From NCBI RefSeq assembly GCF_002288925.2, contig NW_022098068.1, positions 535,923-599,922 of the forward strand: a stretch of 64,000 bases of DNA. The letters are read 5' to 3'. The notes beneath the pieces were generated by a model. That model was not told the origin of the DNA. It did no database searches and saw only the letters and a program-made list of their open reading frames with translations. Position 1 is the stretch's first letter. Every line of letters starts with the position of its first letter. Below, piece after piece: positions 46,856 through 58,553 of the stretch. A program made the translations under genes and the position numbers. The DNA is from Delphinapterus leucas (taxonomy: Eukaryota; Chordata; Mammalia; Artiodactyla; Monodontidae).

Positions 46856-47489
46856 GTGATTCTTGACTAGGCCATCAGCCTGAATTTTGTTTGATCTCCT
46901 AGTCAAGGCTCTTTGCCACTTTTCTCATTACCACTGCTTGGTTGTGAGATAGTGAGAATTTGGCTTAAAATGATCTTCATTTTCTGATTTAGTGGCAGAT
47001 GATGGTTTAATATTTGGTCCCTGTGTGAACACTGCTTTTGAGCATTTCCTCTTTCTGCTCACTGTTAGCAGAGGTTTTGCATCTCAGATCTATCTGGCAT
47101 AAGGTTACAAGGATATATTCTCTCCATAAAAGAAAAGAAGAAATACGTGGGGAGTGGAAGAAATAAAGTACATTTAGGGCTCAAATGACAGCTGAAGATG
47201 GTCTATGTGATGGTTATACATAGTACCAACTTTGATTCATCAGTCATCACTGTTTTTAAAACAAATGTGACATTGCATAGTCAAAAAATCCTGCTTTTCT
47301 CTTTCTTCAGCATTGTCTCTAAGGTTATTAACCCTGAATAGAGGCTTGGTAGAGCAAAAATGTCTAACCTATGGGAGTACCAGTGAACCCCTGGATATCT
47401 GTAGTGATTTGGGGAAAAAGGGGCAGGGAAACTAAAATATATTAAACATCTAGTATGGTTCCATAATTTTCCAGTCACTTTACATTATA
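46856..47489. other. Unassigned sequence
   Basis: No repeat or gene recognised. Confidence 0.45.
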
Positions 47490-47720
47490 ATTTATACTAA
47501 TAGAAGATGCCATTTTTTGAGTGTTTACAGTATGACAGTCACTTTACAATCATCTCATTTAATCCTCACAGAAACTGTAGGGTAGTAATTATTCTTATAA
47601 TGCCCGACTTACAGATGAAACAACCAATGCTCAAAACAGAGAAACTGTCTGGTCTAAGATCACTTGACCAATAATAGGTAAAGCTTGACTTTAATCCCAA
47701 GTCTTTGATTCTTGTTGACT
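47490..47720 (-). mobile_element. MIR SINE, nearly complete
   Basis: 'atctcatttaatcctcacag', 'cttacagatgaaacaaccaa' and 'gactttaatcccaagtctt' show MIR in reverse orientation over most of its length. Confidence 0.85.
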
Positions 47721-48194
47721 CATGTATTTTACCCTGTAACCTGGATCTTTGGCCTTAGTGAAGCTTCCAGTAGTGTTTTTCAGACCAATGCCTGTTGAAA
47801 GAGGAATTATACTTGAGTTCTATTGACTTTAGTTAATACTGATGTCATGGAAGGGGAAAGGACACATAGATAGTACATTCCCATTGCACAGGAAGGAAAA
47901 GAAAGATATAATTAGAAGATAAAGGACTCCAAGAGGGAAACAAGGTACATTGGGATTAAACTCTGTCAGCCAAATTCACTTTTCCTCTGGTTGAATCGCT
48001 GTTCCTGTAGCTGCCTCTGTAAATGAACCCAAGTATATCTCAAGGTTTTTCTGTGTGTAATCTAGCTGCTTCAAAGGCCACCTGGGACAAAATGTGATCT
48101 GGACCTCTGTCTTATGTAAGTACAATTCTTTGGGATCCTACGATAATGTAAAGAAGACTGAGAATCATTCAACTTGCAGAATCTTAAGGTGTAT
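47721..48194. other. Unassigned sequence
   Basis: No repeat or gene recognised. It lies just before the minus-strand L1M. Confidence 0.45.
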
Positions 48195-50030
48195 TTTTCT
48201 TTTTTAATTGTGGCAAAATTTATGTAACAAGCTTTACCATCTACAATTTAGTGACATTAAGTACATTCACAGTGATGTGCAAGCATTACCACTATCCATT
48301 TCGAGAACTTTTTCATCATCCCAAACTTTGTACCCATGAAATAATAAACCCCATTCCTCCCTTCCTAAGCCCTAGTAACCTCTTTTCTACTTTTAGTCCC
48401 CATTAATTTGCATACTCTAGGTGCCTCATATAAGTGGAATTGTACACTATTTGTCTTTTTGTGTCTGGCTCATTTCACTATGGATAATGTTTTCAAGGGT
48501 CATCCATGTTGAGCTTGTATCAGAATTTCCTTCCTTTTTAAGGCTGAATAATATTCCATTTTATGTATATACCACATTTTGTTTATCAATTCATCTGTTG
48601 ATGGAAATTTGGATTGTTTCTACTTTTTGGCTACTGTGAATATTGCTGCTAAGAACATCATTGCACAAGTATCTGAGTCCTTGCTTTCAATTCTTTGGGG
48701 TATATACCTAAAGTGGAATTGCAGGATCATATGGTAATTTTATGTTTGAATTCTTGAGGAACTGCAATACTGTTTTCCAAAGTGGTTGCCCCATTTTACG
48801 TTCCCACCAGCAAGGCCCAAGTGTTCCAATTTTCTCAAATTCTCACCAAAATTCCTATTTTCTGGGTTTTTTTTCTAATAATAGCCATCTTACAGCATGT
48901 GAAATGGTATCTGATTGTAGTTTTGAGTTAGAGCCCCCTAACAACTAATGAAGTTGAGCAACTGTTCATGAGTTTATTGGACACTTGTTTTCTTCTTAGG
49001 AGAATTGTCTATTCCAATCATTTGCCCATTTATGGATTAAGCTGTTTTTTTTTTATTTTGAATTTTAGGAGTCATTTATATTTTTTGGATATTAACCCCT
49101 TATGAGATATATGATTTGCAAATATTTTCTCTCAGTCTTCAGGTTGCCTTATCACTGTGTTGTTAGATGGTTTCATTTGATGTGACAAAGGTTTTTAAAT
49201 GAAGTCCAGTTTTTCCATTTTTTCATTTGTTGCTTGTGTGTTTGGTGTCATAGCCTAGAAATTCTTTGCCAAATCCAATGTAATAAAGATTTTACCTTAT
49301 ATTTTCTACTCAGAATTCTAGAATTTTAGTTCTTATGTTTAGCTATTTCTACTTCATCCATTTTGAGTTAATGTTTGTACATGGGATAAGGTAAGGGTCC
49401 AACTTCATTTTTTTTCTTGTGGATATCCACTTTCCAAGCACCATTTGTGGAAAAGACTCTTCTTTCCCCATCGAATGGTCTTAGCTCCCTTGTCAAAAAT
49501 CAATTGACTGTACATGAGAGGAAATATTTTGGTGCTGTCTATTCTATTCCATTAGTCTGTATTTCTATTTTTATGCCATATCCACACCGTTTTGATTATG
49601 CTAACTTTATAGTAAGATTTGAAATCAGGAATTTTGAGTTCTCCAACTTTGGTTTTATTTTTTAAGATTATTTTTTGTGGTGTCAAGATTATATATGAAT
49701 TTTAGGATGAATTTTTCTACTTCTGCCAAAATGTCATTGGGATTTTTATAGGGATTGCATTATACCTACAGATCACTTTGGATAATTTTGTCATCTTAAC
49801 AATATTAAAGCTTCCAGTCCATGACTATAAGATGTCTTTCCATTTATTTATATCTTCTTTAATCTCTTTAAAAACCTTTTGTAGTTTCCAGTGTACAAGT
49901 CTTTTGCCTATTTGGTTAAATTTATTCCAAAGTATTTTATTCATTTTGATGCTATTGTAAGTGGAATTTTTTTTACTTAAATTCCTTTTAAGACTTTTCA
50001 TTGTTAGTAAATAGAAATGCAACTTATTTT

Positions 50031-50120
50031 TAAATTGAAATATAGTTGATTCACAATATTATTATTTTCAGGTATACAGCAAAATGATTCTGTATTTTTA
50101 CAGATTATATGCCATTAAAA
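50031..50120 (-). mobile_element. Very short L1 3' end nested in L1M
   Basis: 'gaaatatagttgattcacaa' and 'ttcaggtatacagcaaaatg' are the reverse complement of an artiodactyl-type L1 3' end. L1M ORF2 sequence lies on both sides. A 7-base duplication ttatttt (50024-50030 and 50121-50127) flanks it. Confidence 0.7.
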
Positions 50121-51270
50121 TTATTTTGTGTTGATTTTTTTTTATCCTGCAACTTGCTGAATTCATTTATTAGTGCTAACAGTTTTTTCGTGTCTGGAAT
50201 ATTTAGGATTTCTATATATAAATCATGCCTTCTGCAAACAAGTTGGATTTCTTTTATTTCTTTTTCTTGCCCAATTGCTCTGGATAGAACTTCCAGTAAT
50301 ATGTTGAATGGAAGTGGCTGAAGAGGGTATCCTTACTTTGTTACTGATCTTAGAGGAAATACTTTCAGCCTTTTACCATTGAGTATAATGTTAGCTCTGG
50401 GCTTTTCATATATGGCCTTAATCATGTTGAGGAATTTTCTTCTGTTCCTAGTTTATTGAGGATTTTTATCTTGAAAAGTTATTTAGTTTTGCCAAATGCA
50501 TTTTCTGCATCAATTGAAATGATCATGTTTTTTTTTTCTCTTTATTCTAATAATGCGGTGTATTACATTGTTTGACTTTCACATGTTGAAACATTCTAAT
50601 ATCTTTGACTGGATTTGATATCAGGGTAATGCCAGCCTCACAGAGTGAGTTTGGAAGTGTTTTCTTCAATTTTTTGGAAGAGTTCAAGGAGGATTCGTTT
50701 TAATTCATTAAATGCTTGATATAATTCAACAGGGAAGCCATCTGGTCCTGGGCATTGTGTTGTTGTTGAGAATTTTTAAATTACTTATCCAACCTCCTTA
50801 CTATTACAGGTCAATTCTGATTTTCTATTTCTTTGATTCAGTTTGGGAGATTCTATGTTTCTAAGACTTTGTTCATTTTCACTTGGCTATCCGATGTGTT
50901 GGTTTACCATTGTCCATAGCATTCTATTATACTCCCTTTTATTTCTGTAATATCAGTATTAATTTCCCCAGTTTCATTTCTGATTTGAGTAATTTGAGCC
51001 CTCTCTCTTTTTTTCTTAGTTAATCTAACTAAATGCTTGTCCATTTTTTTGATATTTTCAAATAAACCACATTTGGTTTTATTGATTTCCTCTATTATGT
51101 TCTATTCTCAGCTTTCGTTTCCCCACTCTAATCTGTATTATTTCATTTCTTCTGCTAGCTTTGGGTTTAGTTGTTCTTCTTTACCTCATTACTTAATGTG
51201 AAAAATTAGGTATTGATTTGAGGTTTGTTTACATTTTTAATGTATGTATTTTCAACTACAAATTCCCCCT

Positions 51271-51285
51271 TAGCACTACTTTTCT
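51271..51285 (+). repeat. Target-site duplication of full-length L1, left copy
   Basis: tagcactacttttct, exact 15-base match to 59490-59504. It is followed directly by the T-rich complement of a poly(A) tail. Confidence 0.93.
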
Positions 51286-51326
51286 TTTTTTGTTTTTTCT
51301 TTTTTTTAATTTTGCAACTTGTTCTC

Positions 51327-51332
51327 TTTATT
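51327..51332 (-). promoter_or_regulatory. Polyadenylation signal used by read-through L1 RNA
   Basis: The minus strand reads AATAAA about 19 bases before the poly(A) tail. This spacing is normal for a working signal and supports RNA cleavage in the flank and not at the L1's own 3' end, where the minus strand offers only a weak TATAAA-type motif near 53033. Confidence 0.8.
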
Positions 51333-52827
51333 TTTGTTTACTAAAAGGTTTATTAAGAGATTGTAAGATTATGTCAGCATGCTCTATAATTCTAACTTTC
51401 TTTTTTTTGTCTGAGTATTAAAATCAACCAGCTCAATTTAATAGATGCATATAGAACTTTGAAAACTACAAATACAGAATATGCTTTTTTTACCTTATGT
51501 CAATAAAACATTTATATATTTATATATCATATTTCAATATCATACATATACATACATACATATATATATATATATCTCCATCATGTACTTGGCCACAAAT
51601 AAAACTTGACATATTCAAAAAAGTGAAGATTTTTGTAGGATATATTCTTCTGATCAATGTTTTAGAATACAAATGAATAATAAAGAGAAGACCCCCAAAC
51701 TATTAACTATTTAGAATAAAAATAACCTCTAGATCAATACAGAAATCAAAATAGAAACCAAAAATTATCCAGAAAGTAATGAAACTTATGTTTTGGTATG
51801 TTAAACCTATATTCCAGGGAAAATTAGTCTTAAAAGCGTTCAAGAAAATTGAAATTAAAGGAAACAAGAACTCCTCTTAGGAAATTAAAAATGAGCAACA
51901 AAAAATCCAGCCAAAGGGATTAATAAAAGTAAAAGCCAAAAATAGTGAAATAGACAAAAATATAGTGGAAAGAATAAATAAATCCTAAATCTAATTTTTG
52001 TATTGTGGTAAAATATACATAATATCTATCATTTTAACAATTCATAAGTATAAAATTCCATGACATTAAATACATTCACAATATTGTATAACCATCACCA
52101 CTATCTATATTCAAAACTTTTTCAATCATCCTCAACAAAAACTTTGTACCCATTAAACAGTAACTCCCCCTTCTTCCCTCCACCCAGCCCCTGGTAACAT
52201 CTTTCCTACTTTCTGTCTCTATGAATTTGCCTGCTCTATGTACCTCAGAGAAGTGGAATCATACAGTATTGGCCCTTCTGTGTCTCGATTATTGCACTAA
52301 GCATAATGTTTTCAAGATACATCATATTGTATCATGTATAAAAATTCATTTCTTTTTATGGTTGAATAATATTCTATTGTATGCCTATTCCACACTTTGT
52401 TTAACCATATTTTGGTTATCTGTTGACAGACACTTGGGTTGTTTCCACCTTTTGCCTATTGTGAATAATTCTTTAAAAAAAAACAATAATAAACTTTTAT
52501 TGTGTCTCACAATTTATGTGGGTCAGGAATTCAGAAGTGGCTCAGCTGGGTGGTTCTAGTTTGGGGCTTCTCATGAAAGACTATAAATGATATATTTTGC
52601 AGACAGAGACTGAAATGAACCTGTAAAAATACCCTATATATTTTTTGCAGCCATATCAATGAAGGCAAACACTCTTTACTGTGGTATATAGTTGTGGACT
52701 CTGATGATTGTAAAGTAGTCTCAAATAGCCTCCTCATTCCTTTTAGGGATGAACTTTTTTTTTTCTCCCACATAGTCATGCTGTTCTTTTGCCAGTGACT
52801 CATTTGTCCATTTTATCTCTCATGAAA

Positions 52828-52831
<4 letters not shown>

Positions 52832-52872
<41 letters not shown>
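52832..52872. repeat. (CA)n microsatellite in transduced DNA
   Basis: About 20 CA units, part of the DNA that was carried along with the L1. Confidence 0.97.
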
Positions 52873-55800
52873 CCCACTATGGATAGTATTTCTTAAATCA
52901 CCACAGGTACTAGTACCAAACATGTAAATATATGTAAAAAGCAGATTGGGACATTGATATCAAGGTAACATTAGTGTTTTTTTTAATTGCACACATGTCT
53001 ATAAACCTGATAAATGGGTTTTTTCTATTTTTTATACAGCAGGTTCTTATTAGTCAACAATTTTATACACATCAATGTATACATGTCAATCCCAATTGCC
53101 TAATTTATCACACCAACAACCCCACCCCCTCTCGGCTTTCCCCCCTTGGTGTCCATACATTTGTTCTCTACATCTGTGTCTCAATTTCTGCCCCGCAAAC
53201 TGGTTCATCTGTACCATTTTTCTAGGTTCCACATATATGCGTTAATATATGATATTTGTTTTTCTCTTTCTGACTTACTTCACTCTGAATGACAGTCTCT
53301 AGATCCACCCATGTCTCAACAAAATGACACAATTTCGTTCCTTTTTATGGCTGAGTAATATTCCATTATATATATATGTACCACATCTTCTTTATCCATT
53401 TGTCTGTTGATGGGCATTTAGGTTGCTTCCATGACCTGGCTATTGTAAATAGTGCTGCAATGAACATTGGGGTGCATGTGTCTTTTTGAATTGTGGTTTT
53501 TTCTGGGTATATGCCCAGTAGTGGGATTGCTGGATCATATGGTAATTCGATCTTTAGTTTTTTAAAGGAACCTCCATACTGTTCTCCCAAGTGACTGTAT
53601 CAGTTTACATTCCCACAAACAGTTCAAGAGGATTCCCTTTTTTCCACACCCTCTCCTGCATGTGTTGTTTGTAGATTTTCTGGTGAAGTCAATTCTAACT
53701 CTTGTGATGTGAAACCTCATTGTAGTTTTGATTTGCATTTCTCTAATAACTAGTGATGTTGAGGAACTCTTCATGTGCTGCTTGGCCATCTGTATGTCTC
53801 CTTTGGAGAAATGTCTATATAGGTCTTCTGCCCATTTTTGGATTGGGTTGTTTGTTTTTTTAATACTGAGCTGCATGAGCTGTTTCTATATTTTGGAGAT
53901 TAATCCTTTGTCCATTGATTCATTTGTGAATATTTTATCCCATTCTGAGGGTTGTCTTTTCATCTTGTTTATGGTCTCCTTTGCTGTGCAAAAGTTTTTA
54001 AGTTTCATTAGGTCCCATTTGTTTATTTTTGTTTTTATTTCCATTACTCTAGGAGGTGGATCAAAAATCATCTTGCTGTGGTTTAGGTCAAAGAGTGTTC
54101 TTCCTATGTTTTCCTCTAAGAGTTTTATAGTGTCTGGTCTTACATTTAGGTCCCTAATCCATTTTGAGTTTATTTTTGTGTATGGTTTTAGGGAGTATTC
54201 TAATTTCATTCTTTTACATGTAGCTGTCCAGTTTTCCCAGCAACACTTATTGAAGAGTGTCTTTTCTCCATTGTATACCCTTGCCTCCTTTGTCATAGAT
54301 TAGTTGACCATAGGTACATGGCTTTACCTCTGGGCTTTCTATCTTGTTCCATTGATCTATGTTTCTGTTTTTGTGCCAGTACAATATTGTCTTCATTACT
54401 GTAGCTTTGTAGTATAGTCTGAAGTCAGAGAGTGTGATTCCTCCAGCTCCATTTTATTCCCTCAAGACTGCTTTGGCTATTTGGGGTCTTTTGTGTCTCC
54501 ATACAAATTTTAAAATTTTTTGTTCTAGTTCTGTAAAAAATGCCATTGGTAATTTGATAGGGATTGCATTGAATCTGTAGATTGCTTTGGGTAGTATAGT
54601 CATTTTCACAATATTGATTTTTACAATCCATGAACATGGTATATCTCTCCATCTGTTGGTATCATCTTTAATTTCTTTCATCAGTGTCTTAAAGTTTTCT
54701 ACATACAGGGCTTTTGTCTCCCTAGGTAGGTTTATTCCTCGGTATTTTATTCTTTTTGTTGCAATGGTAAATTGTTTCTATAATTTCTCTTTCAGATTAT
54801 TCATTATTAGTGTATGGGAAGGCAAGAGATTTCTGTTCATTGATTTCATATCCTGCAACTTTACCACATTCATTAACTCTAGTAGTCTTCTGGTGGCATC
54901 TTTAGGATTCTCTGTGTATAGTATCATGTCATTTGCAAAGAGTGACAGTTTTACTTCTTCTTTTCCAATTTGTATTCCTTTTATTTCTTTTTTCTTTTCT
55001 GATTGCCAAGGCTAGAACTTCCAAACATATGTTGAATATAGCGGTGAGACTGGACATCCTTGTCTCATTCCTGATCTTAGAGGAAATGCTTTCAGTTTTT
55101 CACCATTGAGAATGATGTTTGCTGTGGGTTTGTCATATATGGTCTTTATTATGTTGAGGTAGGTTCCTTCTAAGCCCACTTACTGGAGAGTTTTTATCAT
55201 AAACGGGTGTTGGATTTTGTCAAAAGCTTTTGCTGCATCTATTGAGATGATCATATGGTTTTTATTCTTCAGTTTGTTAATATCATGTAATACATTGATT
55301 GATTTGAATATGTTGAAGACTCCTTGCATCCCTGGGATAAATCCCACTTGATCATGGTGTATGATCCTTTTCATGTGTTGTTGGATTCTGTTTGCTAGTA
55401 TTTCGTTGAGGATTTTTGCATCTATATTCATCAGTGATATTGGTCTGTAATTTTCTTTTCTTGTAGTATCATTGTCTGGTTTTGGTATCAGGGTGATAGT
55501 GGCCTCATAGAATGAGTTTGGGAGTGTTCCTTCCTCTGCAACTTTTTGGAAGAGTTTGAGGAGGATGGGTGTTAGTCCTTCTCTAAATGTTTGATAGAAT
55601 TCACCTGTGAAGCCATCTGGTCCTGGACTTTCGTTTGTTGGAAGATTTTTAATCACAGTTTCAATTTCATTATTTGTGATTGGTCTGTTCATATTTCCTA
55701 TTTCTTCTTGGTTTAGTCTTGGAAGGTTGTACCTTTCTAAGAATTTGTCCATTTCTTCCAGGTTGTCCATTTTATTGGCATAGAGTTGCTTGTAGTAGTC

Positions 55801-55889
55801 TCTAATGATGCTTTGTATTTCTGTGCTGTCTGTTGTAACCACTCCTTTTTCATTTCTAATTTTATTGATGTGAGTCCTCTCCCTCTTTT

Positions 55890-56204
55890 GCTGTTTTTTT
55901 AAGATGTTGGGGGTAGCAGTTTTTTAATTAATTTATTTATTTTTGCTGTGTTGTGTCTTCATTTCTGTGTGAGGGCTTTCTCTAGTTGTGGCAAGCGGGG
56001 GCCGCTCTTCATCGCAGTGCACGGGCCTCTCACTATGGCAGCCTCTCTTGTTGCTGAGCACAGGCTCCAGATGCGCAGGCTCAGTAGTTGTGGCTCACAG
56101 GCCTAGTTGCTCCATCGCATGTGGGATCCTCCCAGACCAGGGCTGGAACCCATGTCCCCTGCATTAGCAGGCATATTCTCAAACACTGCACCACCAGAGA
56201 AGCA
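55890..56204 (-). mobile_element. CHR-type SINE, long form, inside L1 ORF2
   Basis: Reverse complement of a CHR-family SINE. The right end reads 'gcattagcaggcatattctc' to 'ccaccagagaagca', with the tRNA-like part on that side, and the left end is T-rich. It is longer (about 315 bases) and more diverged than the other SINEs here, as expected for an older CHR subfamily. An exact 13-bp duplication ctctccctctttt flanks it at 55877-55889 and 56205-56217. Confidence 0.92.
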
Positions 56205-57016
56205 CTCTCCCTCTTTTTCTTGATGAGTCTGGCTAATGGTTTACAAGTTTCATTTATCTTCTCAAAGAACCAGCTTTTAGTTTTATTGATCTTTACTATT
56301 GTTTTCTTTGTTTCTATTTCATTTATTTCTGCTCTAATTTTTATGATTTCTTTCCTTCTGCTAACTTTGGGTTTTTTTTCTTTCTCTAGTTCCTTTAGGT
56401 GTAAGTTTAGATTATTTATTTGAGATATATTTGTTTCTTTAGGTAAGCTTGTATAGCTATAAACATCCCTCTTAGAACTGCTTTTGCTGCATCCCATAGG
56501 TTTTGGATTGTCGTGTTTTCATTGTCATTTGTCCCTAGGTATTTTTCGATTTCTTCAGTGATCTCTTAGTTATCTAGTAATGTAGTTTTAGCCTCCATGT
56601 GTTTGTGTTTTTTACGTTTTTTTCCCATGTAATTAATTTCTAATCTCATAGCCTTGTAGACAGGAAAGATGCATGATATGATTTCAATTTTCTTAAATTT
56701 ACTCAGGCTTGATTTATGACCCAGGATGTGATCTATCCTGGAGAATGTTCCATGCGCACTTGAGAAGAAAGTGTAATCTGCTGTTTTCGGATGGAATGTC
56801 CTATAAATGTCAATTAAGTCTATATGGTCTATTGTATCATTTAAAGCTTCTGTTTCCTTATTTATTTTCATTTTGGATGATCTGTCCATTGGTGCAAGTG
56901 AGGTGTTAAAGTTCCCCACTATTATTTTGTTACTGTCGATTTCCTCTTTTATAACTGTTATCAGTTCCCTTATATATGAAGGTGCTCCTATGTTGGGTAC
57001 ATATATATTTATAATT

Positions 57017-57215
57017 GTTATATCTTCTTCTTGGATTGATCATTATGTAGTGTCCTTCCTTGTCTCTTGTAACATTCTTTATTTTAAAGTCTATTTTATC
57101 TGATACGAGTATTGCTACTCCAGCTTTCTTTTTATTTCCATTTGCATAGAATATCTTTGTCTATCCCCTCACTTTCAGTCTGTATGTGTCCCTAGGTCTG
57201 AAGTGGGTCTCTCGT
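57017..57215. repeat. First copy of a 199-base duplicate next to the gap
   Basis: It is identical to 57316-57514 except for one base (C at 57213, T at 57512), and it ends exactly at the N run. Probably overlapping contig ends and not a real duplication. Confidence 0.95.
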
Positions 57216-57315
57216 NNNNNNNNNNNNNNNNNNNNNNNNNNNNNNNNNNNNNNNNNNNNNNNNNNNNNNNNNNNNNNNNNNNNNNNNNNNNNNNNNNNNN
57301 NNNNNNNNNNNNNNN
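57216..57315. other. Assembly gap of 100 Ns
   Basis: Exactly 100 undetermined bases, a conventional size for a gap of unknown length. It lies within the endonuclease part of L1 ORF2. Confidence 0.99.
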
Positions 57316-57514
57316 GTTATATCTTCTTCTTGGATTGATCATTATGTAGTGTCCTTCCTTGTCTCTTGTAACATTCTTTATTTTAAAGTCTATTTTATCT
57401 GATACGAGTATTGCTACTCCAGCTTTCTTTTTATTTCCATTTGCATAGAATATCTTTGTCTATCCCCTCACTTTCAGTCTGTATGTGTCCCTAGGTCTGA
57501 AGTGGGTCTCTTGT
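57316..57514. repeat. Second copy of the 199-base duplicate
   Basis: It starts exactly after the N run with the same sequence as 57017-57215. After it, the L1 continues normally toward ORF1. Confidence 0.95.
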
Positions 57515-57629
57515 AGACCGCATATATATGGGTCTTGTTTTTGTATCTATTCAGCAAGCATGTGTCTTTTGGTTGGGACATTTACTCCATTCACCTTTAA
57601 GGTCATTATCGATATGTATGTTCCTATGA

Positions 57630-58553
57630 CCATTTTCTTAATTGTTTTGGGTTTGTTTTTGTAGGTCCTTTTCTTCCCTTGTGTTTCGCACTTAGGGAAA
57701 TTCCTTTAGCATTTTTTGTAGAGCTGAATTCTCTTAGCTTTTGCTTGTCTGTAAAGCTTTTCATTTCTCCATCGAATCTGAATGAGATCCTTGCTGCATA
57801 GAGTAATCTTGGTTGTAACTTCTTCCCTTTCATCATTTTAAATATATCATGCCACTCCCGTCTGGCTTGTAAAGTTTCTGCTGGGAAATCAGCTGTTAAC
57901 CTTAAGGGAGTTCCCTTGTATGCTATTTGTCATTTTTCCCTTGCTGCTTTCCATATTTTTTCTTTGTCTTTAATTTTTGCCAATATGATTACTATGTGCC
58001 TTGGCATGTTTCTCCTTGGGTTTATCCTGTATGGGACTCACTGTGCTTCCTGGCCTTGGGTGACTATTTCCTTTCCCATGTTAGGGAAGTTTTTGACTAT
58101 AATCACTTCAAATATTTTCTCTGGTCCTTTCTCTCTCTCTTTTCTTTCTGGGACCCCTATAATGCAAATCTTGTTGCGTTTAATGTTGTCCCAGAGGTCT
58201 CTTAGGCTGTCTTCATTTCTTTTCATTCTTTCTTCTTTATTCTGTTCAGCAGCAGTGAATTTCACCCTTCTGTCTTCCAGGTCACTTATCCGTTCTTCTG
58301 CCTCAGTTATTCTGTTATTGATTCCTTCTAGTGTAGTTTTCATTGCAGTTATTGTATTGTTCATCTCTGTTTGTTTGTTCTTTAATTCTTCTAGGTCTTT
58401 GTTAAACATTTCTTGCATCTTCTTGATCTTTGCCTCCATTGTTTTTCTGAGGTTCTGGCTCATCTTCACTCCCATTATTCTGAATTCTTTTTCTGGAAGG
58501 TTGCCTATCTCCACTTCATTTAGTTGTTTTTCTGGGGTTTTATCTTGTTACTT
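57630..58553 (-). pseudogene. L1 ORF1 remnant of the full-length L1
   Basis: A 158-codon open part (58038-58514) carries the coiled coil, with repeated heptads such as EELKNKQTEMNNTITAMKTT, and the RNA-binding start IIGVPERKEREKGPEKIFE. The C-terminal domain is readable at 57624-57836, with LLYAARISFRFDGEMKSF. A frameshift lies between the two parts. The usual N-terminal methionine context is altered near 58553. Confidence 0.88.

Larger units (their letters stand above)
48195..51285 (-). mobile_element. Old L1M, 3' part; host of full-length L1
   Basis: Minus-strand L1M. Its 3' UTR begins at 48195 ('tttttaattgtggcaaaatt'), with ORF2 running leftward from 51285 to about 48450. It reads as L1 throughout: 'ttgaggaactgcaatactgt', 'catctggtcctgggcattgt' and 'tttattgatttcctctatta'. 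It stops at the duplication tagcactacttttct (51271-51285) and continues at 59505 in register. The region between is a later L1 insertion. A second short L1 3' tail is nested at 50031-50120. Confidence 0.88.
51308..53018 (-). other. Transduced 3' flank of the L1
   Basis: This DNA lies between the L1's own 3' end and the poly(A) tail of the insertion. It holds a plus-strand L1M ORF2 piece (51425-51990), a minus-strand L1M 3' end (51995-52470), a fragment of the repeat also seen at 41650 (52495-52590), unassigned sequence and a CA microsatellite (52832-52872). None continues the L1M host outside the duplications. This is what is expected of flanking DNA copied from the source locus by read-through. 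Confidence 0.82.
53230..57570 (-). pseudogene. L1 ORF2 remnant of the full-length L1
   Basis: Endonuclease-reverse transcriptase of L1, on the minus strand. The endonuclease at 56566-56919 reads with GNFNT in place of the catalytic GDFNT, and the usual SDHNAM block reads VYKAM near 56660. The reverse transcriptase at 55180-55842 is open for 220 codons, with [11 protein letters not shown] and the palm motif [11 protein letters not shown]. The second catalytic loop reads FAND, not FADD, at about 54930. The C-terminus is readable at 53366-53876. It is interrupted by a SINE at 55890-56204 and by an assembly gap in the endonuclease part. Not functional. Confidence 0.9.

Noticed and set aside
51420..51990. 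A plus-strand L1M piece next to minus-strand L1M looked like a 5' inversion of the L1M at 48195.
   Set aside because: The L1M host breaks at 51285 at a target-site duplication and resumes at 59505. The plus-strand piece lies inside the transduced DNA of the later L1 and does not belong to that L1M.
53728..54303. 191-codon plus-strand frame with hydrophobic stretches that look like membrane segments.
   Set aside because: It is the reverse strand of L1 ORF2. The A-rich sense strand gives T-rich, Phe/Leu/Ile-rich antisense frames.
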